From an uncultured bacterium (GTDB lineage: Bacteria; Actinomycetota; Coriobacteriia; Coriobacteriales; Coriobacteriaceae), in the NCBI GenBank assembly GCA_905215195.1, contig CAJMPF010000076.1, positions 1-7,947 on the forward strand: a stretch of DNA of 7,947 nucleotides, given 5' to 3'. The translations under genes and the position numbers were made by a program. Positions 6,920-7,947 of this stretch are shown here, in pieces. Under the pieces are notes generated by a model. The model had not been told where the DNA came from. It saw only the letters and a list, made by a program, of their open reading frames with translations, and did no database searches. Numbering within the stretch: the stretch's first letter is position 1; each line of letters starts with the position of its first letter.

Positions 6920-6957
6920 AAGGCAAAGGCACCGGAACCCGTCACGGCTCCGGCGCC
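6919..6957 (-). terminator. Intrinsic terminator of the DUF4097 gene
   Basis: On the - strand GGCGCCGGAGCC (6957-6946) pairs with GGTTCCGGTGCC (6939-6928) across a 6-base loop. All 12 positions pair as RNA, two of them as G-U. On the + strand those two positions become A-C mismatches, so the hairpin is strand-specific. It is followed by TTTGCCTTT. This is a solid rho-independent terminator about 50 bases after the DUF4097 stop codon. Confidence 0.75.
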
Positions 6958-7005
6958 TCCATCAAACAGCGCAGCTATGGTATATAAGTCTTCGATAACC
7001 GCCCG

Positions 7006-7908
7006 TCACTCTGAATCAAATGACATGTCGCCCGAACCGACCTCAAAACGATACGTAGCAGACTTATCGCCGTTATCGAATTCAAGATTCAAAATGGTCT
7101 CGCCGTCGTAGCCAAGCGGAAGGAAATCGCTCTCGAAGTCGCCGCTGCCCAAGGTAAGGCTCGCCTTAAAGCCCGTCGAGTTCGGAACCATCATCTCCAC
7201 ATCGCCCGAGCCCACACTCACGTCCATCGACTTCGCGGGGGCCTGGTAGAGCTCGAACGTCACATCGCCCGAACCGACCTCAGCACTGAGCGCATCAGTC
7301 ACGCTGCCCACAAACTCTACATCTCCCGCACCCAGGAAAAGGTCGAAACCATCACAGGTGACACCGGCAATCTGCAGATCACCCGAGCCCACGTGCGCGT
7401 TGACTCCCTTCAGATGTTCGGCAACACGGCGCGGCAGCTCGACCGTAACTGAGCGATCGATTGCCTTACCGTCATCACTTCCAAACTGGGAAACCTTGAG
7501 CGTCGAGTCCTCGACGGATGCGATGTTCTGCGTCGCGGCCTTGGAGGCATCCATACCATTGGCAACGCGTCCCCGCTCGATAACGCGAGCCTTGTTACCA
7601 TCAATAACCTTGACGTCCACCGTAGCCGCATCGATATCGAAATCGAGGTAGCGAAACTCATCGGCATCAAAGGTCGTACACGAAAGCTGCTGAGGCCGAG
7701 CGGAATAGTTACCGCCATCGTTCATAAAATCGTCGTCATCAACCACATCGTCCATACCGGACAAGCCGGGTATAACATCGTCGAGATCCCACGGGCCATC
7801 AAAATGAATCAAAGTCCGCGAAACGCCAAAAACAAGCCCGATAATCAGTACAAACGCTCCGATGCCGACGCCCAGGCGCAGCTTGGATTCATGCGAAAGC
7901 TTCATCAT
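7006..7908 (-). CDS. DUF4097-type membrane-anchored beta-solenoid protein with GSGD repeats
   Basis: 300 residues. A basic start (KLSHESKLRLG) is followed by one hydrophobic segment (about 12-34, GVGIGAFVLIIGLVFGV), which predicts a single membrane anchor with the remainder outside. An acidic linker follows (about 41-65, with D57-D60 a run of aspartates), then a beta-rich domain (75-300). Its second half carries six copies of the motif G-S/A-G-D at residues 174, 193, 212, 233, 254 and 291. The first five are 19 or 21 residues apart and the last follows after 37, about two repeat lengths. This ladder is typical of DUF4097 ('putative adhesin') proteins, predicted to form a right-handed parallel beta-solenoid. 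Function is unknown; members often sit behind a PadR regulator and a HAAS/DUF1700 membrane protein, suggesting cell-envelope sensing, but the genes upstream are outside this window. Two adjacent ATGs (7908 and 7905) are possible; AAGG of the upstream AAGAAGG suits either. The first overlaps the upstream stop by 4 bases. Confidence 0.8.
   Translation of the reverse strand: MMKLSHESKLRLGVGIGAFVLIIGLVFGVSRTLIHFDGPWDLDDVIPGLSGMDDVVDDDDFMNDGGNYSARPQQLSCTTFDADEFRYLDFDIDAATVDVKVIDGNKARVIERGRVANGMDASKAATQNIASVEDSTLKVSQFGSDDGKAIDRSVTVELPRRVAEHLKGVNAHVGSGDLQIAGVTCDGFDLFLGAGDVEFVGSVTDALSAEVGSGDVTFELYQAPAKSMDVSVGSGDVEMMVPNSTGFKASLTLGSGDFESDFLPLGYDGETILNLEFDNGDKSATYRFEVGSGDMSFDSE
7028..7045 (-). repeat. 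18-bp DNA repeat inside the DUF4097 gene, copy 1
   Basis: The + strand sequence TCGCCCGAACCGACCTCA is identical to 7265-7282. It encodes the E-V-G-S-G-D repeat unit at residues 289-294, the last G-S-G-D copy of the protein. Confidence 0.8.
7265..7282 (-). repeat. 18-bp DNA repeat inside the DUF4097 gene, copy 2
   Basis: Exact copy of 7028-7045, encoding E-V-G-S-G-D at residues 210-215. More diverged relatives of the unit lie near 7138, 7201, 7322 and 7379, consistent with growth of the beta-solenoid by internal duplication. Confidence 0.8.
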
Positions 7909-7947
7909 TCGTCACCTTCTTTGGCGATCGGCTCAGCGGTGGTCGCG
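7905..7947 (-). CDS. C-terminal end of an unidentified upstream gene
   Basis: Reading the - strand in from the window edge, a frame gives ATTAEPIAKEGDE and then TGA at 7907-7905. That stop overlaps the ATG of the DUF4097 gene in an ATGA junction, and AAGAAGG near the end of this frame serves as the next gene's ribosome binding site. Only 13 residues are visible, too few to identify. By analogy with other DUF4097 loci it could be a HAAS/DUF1700-type membrane protein, but nothing in these residues shows that. Confidence 0.5.
   Translation of the reverse strand, partial: ATTAEPIAKEGDE

Noticed and set aside
5792..7111. 439-codon open frame on the + strand opposite elp3
   Set aside because: It is antisense to a clear Elp3 gene with conserved motifs, has an Arg/His/Ala-rich composition typical of a shadow frame in GC-rich DNA, and runs across the terminator and into the DUF4097 gene.

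Overview
The window looks like chromosomal DNA of a high-GC (about 60% by eye) Gram-positive bacterium, most likely a Coriobacteriia member of the Collinsella type. This rests on base composition, codon use, clean AAGGAGG-type ribosome binding sites and the character of the proteins. It is an inference; there is no rRNA or other taxonomic marker here. Six protein-coding genes are visible, two of them cut by the window edges. I saw no RNA gene, CRISPR array or insertion sequence.

Left part, + strand (1-4096): a compact operon of three genes. They are the last 78 codons of a TerB-C-type protein, a 434-residue P-loop ATPase of the BrxC/BrxD (DUF2791) family, and an 814-residue DEAD/DEAH-box (DEVH) superfamily 2 helicase with an Lhr-like architecture. 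TerB-domain protein + ATPase + helicase is the composition of the Shango anti-phage system (SngA, SngB, SngC). The ATPase/helicase pair is also the BrxD/BrxHI pair of some BREX systems. This is the most noteworthy content. The first two genes overlap by 8 bases. The helicase is separated by a 116-base gap that begins, directly after the stop codon, with a perfect 10-bp inverted repeat that can also fold in a competing way.

Middle part, - strand (6907-4124): a housekeeping-like pair on the opposite strand, converging on the defence operon with a 27-base gap. The upstream gene is a bacterial Elp3 (radical SAM plus GNAT, wobble-uridine tRNA modification) with about 100 extra residues inside the radical-SAM half. 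Its stop codon directly abuts the start of a membrane-anchored protein with a spermidine-synthase-like fold, whose SAM-binding and active-site motifs differ from true aminopropyltransferases. The ribosome binding site of the second gene lies in the last codons of elp3, so the two should be translationally coupled.

Right part, - strand (7947-7006): the end of an unidentified upstream gene overlaps a single-pass membrane protein of the DUF4097 type, with six regularly spaced G-S/A-G-D repeats predicted to form a beta-solenoid. A good intrinsic terminator follows it. A candidate -10 box for elp3 sits in that terminator's U-tract, at a distance from the elp3 ATG that would give a leaderless transcript.
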